DNA of 64,000 bases from Nepenthes gracilis (Eukaryota; Streptophyta; Magnoliopsida; Caryophyllales; Nepenthaceae). Positions 1-13,000 of this stretch are shown here, in pieces (within the stretch, counting starts at the first letter, position 1; the number at the start of each line of letters is the position of its first letter). The position numbers were made by a program, and so were the translations under genes. The DNA lies in NCBI GenBank assembly GCA_033239525.1, contig BSYO01000035.1, positions 1,708,965 to 1,772,964 of the forward strand, written 5' to 3'. The notes under the pieces were generated by a model. It did no database searches, was not told where the DNA came from, and worked only from the letters and a program-made list of their open reading frames with translations.

Positions 1-116
1 TCACGGATCAGTAAGTTTTCTGGAATTGAAATCTTACAAAGGTTGTGAAATATAAAGAATTAATAGGGGAAAAGGAGTATGTTATGATGGCAGTAGTATT
101 TAGTTCATGAGTGAAG

Positions 117-315
117 ATATAGATATTAGTATTGAACGCAAACGTATCAGTTTCAATGTCGTATCAATTGATATATAGACCGATATTTCGGCCAAATATC
201 CAGCTTATCAAACAATATATTGCCGATATGATAACATTTAGCGATATTTCCATGGTATTTATAAATATCAGTATTGAAAAATCCGATATCAATGCATTTT
301 GGTGGATATTTTCAT
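117..315. repeat. GATATAT-rich MITE-like repeat, copy a
   Basis: About 200 bp rich in GATAT and CGATAT words, ending in GGATATTTTCATC, the terminal motif shared by the other copies in this gene's introns. Confidence 0.5.
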
Positions 316-568
316 CATTGCTAAGCTGTCTTCAAGTTCTTTTTCGTTGTGGGATTTTTTGATGTGTTAATGATACTGATAGTGTTTAGGTGACATCAAA
401 TTTAGCCAAGAAAAAAAATACAAAATTAACCGAAAAAGCTAGGTGTAATTAAACTATTAGGCTGTTGACTTAGTATTTTAGGTTGCTTTTTCTTAGTCAT
501 GTAATGATTTAGCTTATGAGAAAAACAATTTCTTGTTTTATTAGTTGAAAATAAACGATAAATAGATG

Positions 569-1555
569 TGATGGGTCTAATGGTTTATGGGCCAGCCCAT
601 TATCCAGCACGCAAGGAAGACTATCCCTGAGGTAGTAGCCCAGCTAAAGGTCCTTGTAGCCTAAGGCCCAGATGACGCAGCTCAGATCCATCCAGCAGAA
701 TGCGGGCCACGAGAATCGCCCCTTTTGACAAGCCCACAAATGCAGCCCAAAGATACCCTCTTAGCAATCCTAGTTTAGTAAGTAAGCCCGTGTGACTGCC
801 AGTCTATTGCACACTGACCATCTAAAAAAGTGCATCCTGACAAGGAAATAGGGAACGATCTCCCTTTGAGGGTCAGAGATCATGGTGCAATCAATACCCC
901 TATGGACAACCAGCGAACACCTATTATGCAAAAAGACATCCTCTCTCCATCTTAAAAGGAGGACCCCTAGGTAAAGCTTGGGGACATCCCGGCAGCCAAA
1001 GGAAACCTCCAGGGAAAACAAAGGCAACCAAGCCTAGCTAGCAAAAGATAACCTTAAGCCCTTAGAAGTTTGAGACGGAGGAACCCTTTCCTCTAAGCCA
1101 TTCCCTAGTTGAGTGTACTCATTGAAGCTCAGTCCTCCATCTCCTAGTCTCTCCCTAATTGAGCACACTCATCGAAATTTAGTCCTCCATCTCTAAGCTG
1201 CTCCCCAACCGAGCACAATTATCGGAGATCAGTCCTCTATCTCCTAGCTGCTCTCCAATCAAGCGCACTTACCGGAGCTCAGTCATCCATAAATACTCAA
1301 TCCCCGGAAACATGCACCCGTACATTATTCATTCATCATTTTATCTTTCTATCTGTCTAAGAAAGAAATCTGACTTGAGTATCAAAAGACATATTAGGAA
1401 GTGAGTTTTGCCCTCCTCTGACCTCTAGTTTTTCAGTTGTGGTGTGCAGGATTCAAGTTTAGAACAATGAAGACCGGACCCGTTTCAACTCGACCTATCG
1501 GGAAGACCAAATGACTCCATAATTCGTTCAATAACCTAAATTCAGGAATGTATCA
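569..1555 (+). repeat. 5' LTR of element A1
   Basis: 987 bp, TG...CA ends. It contains about four copies of a 50-bp minisatellite (roughly 1093-1290) whose core reads CTCCATCTC-CTAGCTGCTC. It pairs with the 3' LTR at 8159-9231. Confidence 0.9.
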
Positions 1556-3016
1556 TTGGCACTATCTGTAGGAAATGACTAAAAACTCTAACCACACCTC
1601 TCTTGTGAGAGTAGATATGACCAATGCCTGGGCATGAGCCAACGTACCCGGCCACAGACACCATCTCCCATGGCCACGACCCCTGCGTGGGTATTCATGA
1701 GGATAAATGGCTGACCCCTGAGGTACAAATGCTCGCCACCTAGAGATGCATCGTGTCTTGAATGGCCCCATGCCATTAGTACCTGTCTGAAGGTGCAATG
1801 CTAGGGGCTTCACCCTCTAATTCCCAAACCTCAGCGTCCTAAAGGAGGAACTGGAGAGAAAGACAATCTCCTCAAAAGATCCATTGGCCTGATAACCTCG
1901 TGCCCCGACAGCCACAAGCGACAGGGCCTAGCCATAGCTGGTGGGCCAACCGTGTCATGAGATGTGAGAAGAAAGCCTAGAGCAGCATAACACACGTCGC
2001 TCTCGTGATGACAAAAGGCCCCCTGCCCTGGAAGGAGCTCCATGCAGCGCCAGTAAGTTTTTCGCTGACCTGGCAAGGTCACCATTCATGAGAGAAATTC
2101 GGTGGCTACCCTCTCCTCGTAGGATTAGGGGGCATCGCCAAGAGCTTTGCATTTGAAGTTTTGATCCAATGCTCACCTAGATCACTTCCGCGCTTCATCG
2201 GGCTCCCCTGGGGTGCAGACACTCAACGCAACATCGATAACAGGTAGGAATGCCCTCGGGGGCGGCAGAGTCCTCACCTCCTTGCATGTGGCAATTCACG
2301 CCAGAAGAAACTGCTTGCGTGTCAAGGGAGGTCCCCCCTCGGTACCTACGGGTCACATGTCAGCAATTGGAGCCTAACATCCAAGATAATGCAGCCGGGT
2401 GACCATCGGCCGGCTGCAAGATGGAAAATCCGCACTGATTCAGCATGATGGACCTAGTTCTTCGTAGTGTACAAACAAGCAAAATGGTCCAGTCAAGCCC
2501 GGTGACGATAACCGCAAGGCTTAGTTGGCAACCACATCTTCTTAGTGCAACGACCATCTCATAGGAGCGAGGTGGGCAGCGATAGTGATAACGTTTAGTC
2601 GGCAAGGCAGATCCAATGTGATACAAAGGCTAATCAACGTATAATCAAAGACATCGGCAACGATGATTAAAACTATCAAGTCGATTCATTAGAGATTCAA
2701 AATGTACAACTAGGGTATCCGAATGCCTCCAAAAGTAGAAGAGAGTGGCCTGCACTCGTGGCTCAACCAAATGACTATCTTATGGTCAGGGGCCCCCTGG
2801 CAAATGAGGCACAAGCCTCCCTCCTATTTCCAAGAAGTCCTCCAAGTTAGCGCGACGCCGGGCACCAGCGTTCCTCAAATCAATGAAGTCGACAGGGAAG
2901 CCTAGAACCACCAAAGAGACGATCCGTCAACTAAAGCGAATGCCTTCCTGGAATCTTTCATCCATGATGTGGCTAACTTCGTCAAGTCAGAGCCGAGACC
3001 CGATCTCTCCTTCTAG

Positions 3017-6000
3017 CTAGGCATAGTCCCTTTGAAGTTCAGAGAGTTGCCACTGTGTCTCCCGGAGCTTGTCCTTAGGCAAGGCGATCCGATCAAAAGC
3101 CCGAGCGTTCACCTCTGAGAGCTCTTTGTATCTTGCCCCTGGCCCGAACATCTCCCGGTCAAGGTAGACCGCTTGCTCTTCGCTCTGCAAAGCCTTGGCA
3201 ATGGTAGCACTCATTTGGCGCTTCGTATCTTCTAACGCGGCAAGATCTATGCGCCCTCGGGATAGCCGCGAGATCTCGACGTCCCTCCAATACAGCGCCC
3301 TCTCCACCACTCGGAGCACTTCCTGGACCTGCTAAACAACAGACGACAGTCAGCCGAGAACGGTGACAAGAAAGCATGATGATTGTGACGGACTTGATTA
3401 CAATATACCACCTATCCTAATGTCCGTCAAGAACTAAATACAAATCATAATATAAAATCCATCGAAATAAACATTCATACACACATAGGATCCACAACAT
3501 GCCACAACCTCGTGGCTCCGACAATGAATTAAAATATTTTACCTTGTCGGACCTTGATGGGGAAGATGCCTGCAAATACCATTAAACTTGCGGAAGCATT
3601 TCACATTCCAATATATACTAGATTTCAACCTATACATGCGTCAACTTCCTTAATTACAAAATAATACATACATCTAACCCGTTAGCCAAAAAGAATAACT
3701 ATTGTACCCAAAATATACAAAAGATAATGTCTAAATATATTGTAAGACATCCATAAGCCCTAGAACTAAGCACTGATCCTTCATTCCTGCTCGTCGGGTA
3801 TAAACTCATGGTGATCATCTGGAGGGTTAGCAAAAATAACAAGAAAGTGAGTCAAATGCTCAGTAAGACACACATGTATATCAAAGAATATGTATACTTT
3901 ATGTTTGAAACATAACAGTACATATCGGAAGGAATAGGGATGAATAGATGATTATAAAATGCTTTTATGGTACATTCCAAATTCCTTCAATTCATTTTCG
4001 TTTTCTTACTCATCAAATCGTGTTGAAAACTTATTTTCTTTGGGGACTAGGGCCAGTAGGTCTTACTAGCTAAAGAAGCAGTCGATCGAAGCCTGGATTG
4101 TGTTTGCTCCTATGTAATTAAAAACATTCTCCTCCTATTCAAGACCCAAAGGCAAGCCGTCTACATATAACCCTATAGATGAGGCTTTACTGCAAAGTGA
4201 TCCTTAGTAGGCAACGATCTTTCACTATAATATATTAAAGCATATCGAAATATATTATCTGTTGAACATTCCTTGATCCAGTTTCTTAACTTCTTAATTC
4301 CTTAGGGAATTCTGCACTTAAGTTCATACATCCTTGGTTCTCACCCTTTTAGATAACAGTTCATAGGTCCTTAACATAATTACAGAATATTCATCCGTAA
4401 TTCTTTTCCATAGAGTTTACACATTTTTACCATAGCCATTTCTTAGTTATTAAAGTTCATCAATAATACAGATAAAATAAAATATCCAAATAGTAAAAAG
4501 CATGCTATATAAAATTAAATATACAATATATTTTGAGCATGCATAAATAACGTGGAATAAATTTGAAACTCATAAACTTGAAGCACAACTATGTGGAAAT
4601 AAGATTTTAGGCCTCTAAACATGGAGATAAAATTTTCTTAACATGCATATTTGAGATACAAATAAATAAACAGTAGTTTTCAACAAATCTTACTATAAAA
4701 ACATGGTAAAGAAACAAATATGCACATTTTTCATGTTCTTGTTTCAAAATTCCAATTAGGATGAGTATTAGAATAATAATACTCAAATTGAACGGGAATA
4801 AACAACGACAACCAAAAAAGAAAGCTTAGAGTGCACTTGCTTTGGCCCGATCTACTACTTTTCTTACTCAGATCGTCCGGATTCACACGTTTGGAGCCTC
4901 TCCTTTCTCCTTCTCTCTCTTCTCTTTTTCTTCCTTCGTCTCTCCATCTCTCTCCTCTCTGCAACCTCCGCTGGAAAATGGTGGAAAAGGAAGCAGGGGG
5001 TGTTTTTAACCACTACGATGCTCGAGCGCTGGTCGAGCACCTCTCGGGCTTGGGCATATTGGAATTTGTGCTCGAGCGTGCTTCAAGTGCTCTCGGGCGC
5101 GATGGTTCTGAAAAACGCGCTTTGGGTGCGGATCGGGCGCAAGGGTTCTAGAAAATGCGCCTGCCCTGTGCCTCAGGCGTGCCACTGGCCTACTTCAGGT
5201 CGAGTTACCCGGGTCGATTGTCGAACCATTCGACCCAAATCTCATATCCGATATTCTTAATATCAATTATATTAACTCAATAAATTATAATTTTACGGAA
5301 TCCAAAAACTCAAACCTTACAATAATGTTAGGCCAAAGAAGCCCATGGCACAGTACCTCATGATAAGACGACCCTCTCCTATGAGACGAGCTGGGAGACC
5401 CCTCAGCTCTACCAGGAGTAGGCGAGGATCGCAGAGGCTACGCACCCTGAGGAAGAGGCATCTTGAAGCCTGGGGGAGGACCGAGACCACGCAAAACTCT
5501 TAGGGGCTCAGACCCTAACTCTCTGGGGCGGGATGCACCCTCAACAACTACCTCCGCCTCTTAGCCATCACCAACCACTTCTTCCTCAGCTTGGCTGCTT
5601 CCAATTCCTCCTCAATAGAAGCAACAGGAGAGGCTGACACAAATGCTTCCGGAGAAGAAGCCACCAAGATCGAGATTCCTCCCTTGAATGCAGCCGCAAC
5701 ATCTAATTGTTTGCCCGGCTTGCAGACCGAGGGAATCCCCACTCCATCATCGGAGCCCACCAAGGACTCCTCTCCCTCAGACCCTTTAGACGAGTCTTTG
5801 AGGCCCAAATCATCTGAGGAAGACTGATTCAAGCCTGGCCTCCTAGATGGCTCATCAGCAGCCAAAATAGGCGCCCTTGTGCAGGCTGCGTCAATCCTCC
5901 GGCACTCCTCAGACAAAGTAGGCGGCGGAGGTGCCACTATTGGAAGCCCACTTAGGAGAGTCCTGGGAGAGCGAAGCCTTATACTTCCTCTTGGGATGGC

Positions 6001-6668
6001 AACCCGGTGATGCAGAGATTTCACCCTCCTCCATCCAAGCCTCCCACTGCACTCCATCTAGCGCACCCTAGGAGACTCAATAATCGGTGCAGCGCAGGAT
6101 GCCGACACACTCCTCGACTAGTGTCCTTAACAGTTGCACCATCAATTCCTCGCCAAGCAAGATGTCCTCGCTGTAGGCGTTGTTGACCCTATCCCATTAA
6201 TTCAGGACCTCCCAATCAGCGTCAACCGCCACGAAGAAGAAGCGCATCCTCTGGTTCCCCTCGCCAATGTCGAACCTAGCATGGGGAGCAAAGGAAACCC
6301 ATTTAGCCTCTTGGTCGATTTGAAAGATCACTTTCAGGGCTTGGGCATCTAGGGTGAGCCTTTGGTTCCGAAGAAGACATAATAGAGTCGCTAGATATCG
6401 GATGGTGCTCAAATGAAGGTGAGCCACAAGTATCTCCAGAGCCCTTAGAATCAATCCCGCACAACTCCATCGCGAATGGAATGTGGAGACCCGCCCTCAG
6501 ATGCTGATCATAAATGGTTATGAACCCTAGATAGGGGAAGCAGGTGGTGTCATCAGCGCCAGGCACAGTGTACCGCATGACACTTGGGATGAGATACCAA
6601 CTCCACAAAGACTCTATCTCTCTGACGGATATAGTGGATGGAATATCCGCAACGCCTTGGGAAGCCAT
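3017..6668 (-). pseudogene. Antisense gag-like ORF of element A1 (putative gypsy-type transposon family), broken
   Basis: On the strand opposite to the element, an ATG at 6668 opens a reading frame beginning MASQGVADI. It matches the ORF at 63040 in the second A element: MAS start, VPG-x-D near residue 34, I-T/I-x-Y-x-x-H-L-R, then a domain ending in K/R-x-RFFFV. This is the pattern I know from the plant putative gypsy-type transposon domain (PF04195-like). The frame shifts near 6455, and the conserved domain continues in another frame (6454-6197), then stops. A Ser/Pro/acidic linker follows (6057-5548). After the nested solo LTR, a Glu/Arg/Leu-rich coiled-coil-like segment runs from 3329 to 3017, preceded by a splice-acceptor-like TTTAGCAG. 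Its function is unknown; it could be a gag-like or chaperone protein used in trans. Confidence 0.6.
3384..5321 (-). repeat. Solo LTR of family B nested inside element A1
   Basis: Runs from TGTGACGG (plus strand) to CCTTACA; on its own minus strand it reads TGTAAGG...TCACA. It is flanked by ATGAT (3379-3383) and ATAAT (5322-5326), a 5-bp target duplication with one change. Its middle (about 4740-4990) holds the GA-rich tract and the spacer GGGCCAAAGCAAGTGCACTC also seen in the B LTRs at 26740, 33026 and 47150. No internal region or second LTR is attached, so it is a recombination remnant. Small open frames over the pyrimidine-rich tract are not genes. Confidence 0.8.
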
Positions 6669-6761
6669 GCAAAAGACTGTACAAACCGGCAAGGAGGATG
6701 GCACACTAAGGGCAGAGATGTTCTGAAAACAAAGAGATGGAGGAATGACTGAGCATCAGCA

Positions 6762-6845
6762 CTTAAATAGCCAACGCTTCAGCCCCGCGAAAGTGTCATT
6801 CTAAAATACCGAAGAGATGTGTCCCCATAGTGACCACGACACGTG
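6762..6845 (-). promoter_or_regulatory. Possible own promoter of the antisense ORF in A1
   Basis: Reading the minus strand upstream of the ATG at 6668, there is a TATTTAAG box (plus coordinates 6762-6769, about 95 bases upstream) and a CACGTG G-box (6840-6845, about 172 bases upstream). The second A element has CACGTG about 150 bases upstream of its ORF. Inference only; no transcript evidence. Confidence 0.35.
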
Positions 6846-8158
6846 CCCTCACCTAAGGGTGCTATGGCGCGTCTTTTTGCACGACTCACTATGACAATCG
6901 ACGTGACGCCTTCTAGTGTAGCCTATGGATAGCGGACACCTCAGTTCCTAGGCTGCATGACGCAAGGAAATGATCACCTGATGCCTCATTTTCCAAGGTC
7001 ACAATTGGCGGCATACAACCCTGGCAGGCTTAAGACTGATTCGATTGACTCACGTCCCAACTTAGCGCTCAAGATAGACCGCCTTGAGTCAGGATTGCCA
7101 GAAGACCGAGTTGCTAGTAGCCTAGATTGCTAGTAAGTTAGACGATAAGAAACAAAAAACAACATTCAAATGTTTCAACTATTCACATCATGCAAGGATA
7201 TTGGAGCCATACAACATAAGAATAAAGAATGCTCGGTAGTTCCATTCATTAATTTCTTTTTATATAGTACAAGCTTTCAACAGTGAACGTATGACATTGG
7301 AAGGAAATGAAAATACATGGAATAACGACCTGACTGGATTTGTCCAACCAGCTCCGAGGAAGACAATATGATAGGAAAGCAAAATGCAACTACTCTCACT
7401 CGAGAGGCGACCACCATAAACCACCCGACAGACTGGCCGTAGCCGCGGGGTCTGTACGTCTCCGCATCAAACGCCAGACCCAATGCGGCAACAACAGCCT
7501 GGGTTTGGCGGGGGCTTCAGAAGTTCCTCCCCGAGCAGTTCTCGGAAGCAATCTTCCCAAGAGCAGCAGAGAGCAAGGCCACCCACCCGGATAGGGAGAG
7601 GAGTTACCATCACCCATTGGATGGGCCAAGATGCTTGCCCTTCGAAGTTACTTCGAAGAGGACAACGGAACACCAACTGGGAGAAGAGGAAAATGGCCAC
7701 CGAAACCTGGCCCTCATCTAGGGCAACACAAGGCTGGTTCAAGTCGAGTCCAAAAGAGGGGAACCAAGGCAGACAACAGACGCATCTTCGACTTCAGCTT
7801 CAAGCAGAGGTAAGAGGTCCCCGCAGATCCCGACTCGTGGTTGTGGAGGCTCTATGCCAACTCCGTATTCTCACACTGCTTGACTAGTGAAGAGATTCGT
7901 GAGCCGAGGTGTAGAGAACCTCTCCATTTATAGCCAAAAAAGGAGACCGACTAGCATTAAACCTGGCAAACTGCGCTAGCCCCAAAAAATTGCAAGTGGC
8001 AGAGAATCAATTCGGCAACGAATCTTGCCAAATCTACAAAATGCATGGGGAAGGAGTGCACCTTGGGAAGGAAATCACACGTGAGGACCCATGCAGCGAC
8101 GTCCCATCAGAAACATGCCGAGGGTTAAAATTTCGAACTTTCCGACATGGGGGGCCAG

Positions 8159-9231
8159 TGATGGGTCTAGTAGTCCATGTGCCAACCCATGATTTGACAC
8201 GCAAGGAAGACCACCCCTAAGGTAGCAGCCCAGTGAAAGATCCTTGCGGCCCAAGGCCTGGACGGTGTAACCTAGATCCACCCAACAAAATGCAAGCAAT
8301 GAGGATCGTCCCTTTTGATAGGCTCACAAACGCAGCCTAGGGATACCCTCTCAGTGATCCTAGTTCAAGCAAGTCTGTGTGACTGCCAGTTTGTCGCGCA
8401 CTAACCGTCTGAAAAAATGCAGCTTGACAAGGAAATAGGAGACGATCTTTCTTGGAGGGTCAGAGATTGTGGCGCAATAACACCCCTATGGATACCTAAT
8501 GAACATCCTCTCTGCAACCTCTCTCCATCTCAAAAGGAGGCCCCCAGGCGAAGCCTGGGGAGATCCCGGCGGCCAAAGGAGACCTCCAAGGAAAACGATG
8601 GCAACCAGGCCTAATCGGCAAAAGAAAACCTTGAGCCCCCGGGAGTTTGAGACGGGGGAACCCCTTCCTCCTAGCCACTCCCCAGTCAAGTCACTTATCA
8701 AAGCTCAACTCTCCATCTCCTAGCTGCTCCCTAACTGTGCGCACTCATTGGAGCTTAGCTCTCCATCTCCAAGTCGCTCCCCAACCAAGCGCACTTATCG
8801 AAGCTCAATCCTCCATCTTCTAGCCGCTCTCCAGTCAAGCGCATTTATTGGAGCTCAATCCTCCATCTCCAAGCCGCTCTCTAACCGAGCGCACTCATCA
8901 AAATTTAATCCTCCATCTTCTAGCCATTCCCCATCCCAGCGCACTCTCCATAGCTTTGCCCTCCGTAAACACTCAATTCCCCAAAACATGCATTCTTGTA
9001 TTATTCATTCATCCTCTTATCTTTTTATCTGTTTGAGAAAAATATCTGATTTGAGCGTCGGAGGACATACTAGAAATTGAATCCCACCATCCACTGATCT
9101 TTACTTTTCTTATTGTGGTGTGCAGGATTTAGGTTCGGAATAACGAAAATCGGACCTGTTTCAACTCGACCTATTAAAAAGACCAAGTGGCTCCCTAATT
9201 CATTCAATAACTTAAATCTAGAGATGCATCA
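8159..9231 (+). repeat. 3' LTR of element A1
   Basis: 1073 bp. Homologous along its length to the 5' LTR but longer, because it carries about six copies of the 50-bp minisatellite (about 8680-8975) instead of four. Followed directly by the target duplication AGATG. Confidence 0.9.
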
Positions 9232-9344
9232 AGATGAAACTAAAGAATGTGATTCAATCGCTTAAAATAAACTTGTATATGAAATTGCAACCTCTTTATA
9301 CATGGAATGTTATATCAGCTTATATATAACAGGATTGCCCCCCA

Positions 9345-9915
9345 CTAATATTTTTAATACCGCAACAAAATCGGGATATGTCGTCATATATATGATGTAT
9401 TGACCGACTTTAGAATATTGGCCAATTTACCAAATATTAGCCAATATATTGCCTGATATTTCCTTCGTATTGTATGTTGTTTTGTTTCACCAAAAATTTT
9501 TGCATCCAATTCATCCGGTAAAGATATGTATCATTTGACATGCCTACAACTGATACCCTATAGTTCCCCTATAGTTTCATCCATATGATATTTTCTTTAG
9601 GATTTGTCTCTTTCAATCATGGTATAATAACTGATGTAAATATCAACTGATACGTGTTGACATCTGCCCCCGATATCAATATTTTCCAATATCATAATAA
9701 TATTGCATTGTGTCACTGAATCAATGATATATTGTAATATGTTTCTATATAAACAATATATCGCGATATATCGGCTAATATAGCCTTGTAAGGTTATGGT
9801 TCTCAGAAAAAAAATTTCTTTCAATATGTTCGATAACGATATATGTTATCTGATATATCTGATATTAATAAAATTATAATTGATATCAAATATTGATATT
9901 TTCATCCATCCGTAT
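9345..9915. repeat. GATATAT-rich MITE-like repeats in intron 1, copies b
   Basis: Two neighbouring stretches (about 9345-9480 and 9625-9915). The second begins TGATGTAAATATC and ends GATATTTTCATCC, near-inverted termini typical of a MITE. Confidence 0.5.
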
Positions 9916-10050
9916 CAGTTCATTTCTCCATATAACGAGGGTTTAGATTGGGTGTTGAAAAGCCTGTTGTCAGCTGCAATACAATCTAAATCTACAAAAT
10001 GTACTCTTCGATTTTTCTTCAAATGCAGATGTGACTGTTGATGTTTTCAG

Positions 10051-13000
10051 GTCTTTCCATTCGGGTCAGTCCCCTTAAAGATGTATCTTCCCGATGGGGA
10101 TATTGATCTGACAGCCTTTGTTGATTTCAATTCGGAAGAAGCTTTGGCAAATGATGTTTACTCGGTGCTGGCAGCGGAAGATTGCAATCCGGCCGCTGAG
10201 TGCATAGTAAAAGACGTTCAATATATACGCGCAGAGGTTTCTTCTTTTGCCTTGATAGATAGATATTAAAATATATGAAAAATATCAGCCGATATATGTT
10301 AGTATCATCCCCTTGATATCTATATTTTTTGATATCACGATAAAAATCACTATCCACATCTCAAACTTAGACTTTCTTGATTTAATAGTTTCATTATATG
10401 AGCTAAAAGCAACCTCGTTGAAATATCTTAACTAAAGTATGTTCACTGATTGGGTTCGACAAAAATTAAAACCTTAATCGAACTGGTTCGACCAATCAAT
10501 TGACTAACCAGTTTGGGTACACCTGTTAACTGATTAATCGGTTCAGGTTCGGGTACACTAGTTAACCAGTTTAAATATTATAACATTTCTCCTAAAATTA
10601 TAAGAATATGAGGTATAAAATTTGTAATTTTAAAACACAGGTAATATATTGATGTATATTTTTTAATAATAAATAGCAACCAAGTGCCATCAAAATAAGA
10701 TTTATGCAGTCGCAAACATTTGTTTTTCTTCATTTCGGACTCTGTGAATTCCTATTCACGCAATTAATCATCAATATCAATAAGATTATACTCATTTCTC
10801 AAACAAAGCAATTCTATAAATAACAAAATAAGATATTTAAAGTAAATTTAAAACTTTGTACATTTTTTTATTTGTGTGTGTGTGTGCGTGCACGTGCTTT
10901 GTGTGCGTGCGTGCGCGTATTTATATATATATATATATATATTATGGTATGCTCAGATAACTACTAATTTGAAAATCGATAACACTAAATCGAATCAAAA
11001 CCCAAATAAATTTTTCTCACTTGAAACCGACCGGTTTGGTTATCCTAATTTTCAGTTTAGTTTTAATGGTTTCGGTTTAGATTATTGAATCTAACGGTTT
11101 GAAGTGGATTCTAAGTCATTTGACTCTCTTATTGCAGGTTAAGCTGGTAAAATGCCTGGTACAGAATATTGTTGTAGACATATCTTTCAATCAAATTGGA
11201 GGGCTTTGTACTTTGTGTTTTCTCGAGCAGGTAAATTCTCTTAAAATTCTTATATCTGATAAGGCCATTATTAGCAAGAATCGCAATGGTTTAGCAATAG
11301 CTCTATGGTTGGAATTGGGAATCCTACTACTGTTAAGGAAAAGTAAATATCCTACTTTTCTAAAAGAGGCTATTAGATCAAAATCTAATGATCAATGTTT
11401 AGCAAAAGGTTGAAAATAGTAATATATTTTTAAATTTTTTCCATAATATTAATATCTATTAAATATTAAATCAAATATAAAAAGATTTAATAAAAGCAAC
11501 ATATTTTCTATTGTTTAAATTTCAGCCATTGGATTTGTTTCAATCCAATGGCTCATGTGAAAAAAGTGGGGATCCTACTTCTTTGAGAGAAGTAGAATCC
11601 CCAAGTCCTCTCTGGTTAAAGTAGTTAGAGAGTTAATCTGTGATTGATTTGATTATTTAGGATCTGTTTACGTTTAAGAAAAATGAAGGAAAAAATAATG
11701 AGAAAACTGAAAAAAGAAAAAAAATGAAAGAAAAATTACTTTCCTCAAATTTGAATATTTTAATGCACATTTTCTATCATATTTTTTCTTATAAATTTTC
11801 ATGCAATCTAAATATAAGAATGCATTTTCTTATAAGTTCTCAAATTTCAATAATTTAATTTAATTTTTCCCCCTTCCCTTCAAATTGTCGCAGAATCAAA
11901 TAGATACTTAGGGCATGTTTGGAACAAATGAAATGTGAATGGAAAAGAAAAATTGAAAGAAAATGTTTTTTGGTATTGCGATCGGATGAAAAATTTTAGG
12001 AAAAAAATAGCATGAAAAATATGTGTAAAAATATTAGTGTTTTATTAAAGATTATTTTCTATGTAAAATCAAATGGGAAATCAAAAAAAAAATGGAAGGA
12101 AAAAAAATTATTTTTTTATAGTAATATTTATTTTCTTCTCTTTAGTTTTTTTTTTTTTTGATAAACAAAAAACAAAAATGCTTTTTTTTGTGAATTTATT
12201 TTTTTTCCAGTATGAATTTTCATAATAGCCAAATAAAAGAAAGAAAAATATTTTTTTCATTTTTTTTCCCTTTTTTCAGTGTTATTTTCTATTCTTTCAT
12301 ATTTTTTTTGATAGCCAAATGAAAATGCTTTTCTTAAAAATTTATTTTCCATTCAATATGAATTTCCACAACATCCAAATAAAAGAAACAAGATATTTTT
12401 AAAATTTTTTTTGCTTTTTTATATTTTCCTTATTGTTTTTGTTTCCTTCATATTTTATTTCGTCCAAACATACCCTTAGTATTTACTTAGAATATGATAT
12501 TTACCCTTTTGTTCCTCAGTAAATCTGTCAATTTTCCAAGCAAAAACTGAACTGTTTTTTGTTGGGCTAAGAGAAATTCAGTTGTACATTTAACATTGAT
12601 GATTTCGTTTCATAACTTGTTTTTGGGGCACCAAGCAGCTGAATGTTTTTGCTTTGATAAATGAATATTTGATTCTTTCTCCAACTTAGAATCGATTCAC
12701 ACCAATTCTTCTATTTCTTTCATAGAAAACACCATCTGGGTCATTATTAATTGTCTGCTATAGTATTTCAGGGGACTGTTAGAGTTTTCCGACACTTTCA
12801 ACTAGAAGGATTCCTATTGACAATTTGGACCATTAGGATTGGTTCTAACACATCTTAATAAATTGTCATAATTCTAGCTATTGAGGTTACCATGATAAAA
12901 TTCTTACTATTAGAGTATGAAGAATGATAAAAAATAGAATGACCATTACAGGATTCATGGCATAGTTATGTTAATGAATGAACTTTCCTTCGGAAGATTA

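Larger units (their letters stand above)
569..9231 (+). mobile_element. Element A1: complete LTR retrotransposon, non-autonomous type, with antisense ORF
   Basis: Two LTRs (569-1555 and 8159-9231) begin TGATGGGT and end ATCA. They are flanked by an exact 5-bp target duplication AGATG (564-568 and 9232-9236). A primer-binding-like sequence starts at 1556 (TTGGCACTATCTGTAGGAA), and a polypurine tract GGGGGGCCAG abuts the 3' LTR at 8149-8158. The element therefore reads left to right. The interior (1556-8158, of which 3384-5321 is a nested insertion) shows no reverse transcriptase, integrase or protease motif in any frame I could read. The only recognisable coding sequence is antisense (3017-6668). 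It resembles the large non-autonomous plant LTR elements (LARD-like). The LTRs differ at many positions, so the insertion is old. Confidence 0.9.
1..10050 (+). other. Probable intron 1 of the nucleotidyltransferase gene (not fully contained)
   Basis: Exon 2 starts at 10051 after a TTTTCAG acceptor, and no sequence for the missing N-terminus is seen between 1 and 10050. The flanks 1-568 and 9237-10050 hold the same GATATAT-rich repeat that is found in the later introns, and they rejoin once element A1 is removed. A good donor (GTAAGT) occurs at 11-16, so bases 1-10 could be the last bases of an upstream exon, but ten bases cannot prove this. Confidence 0.55.
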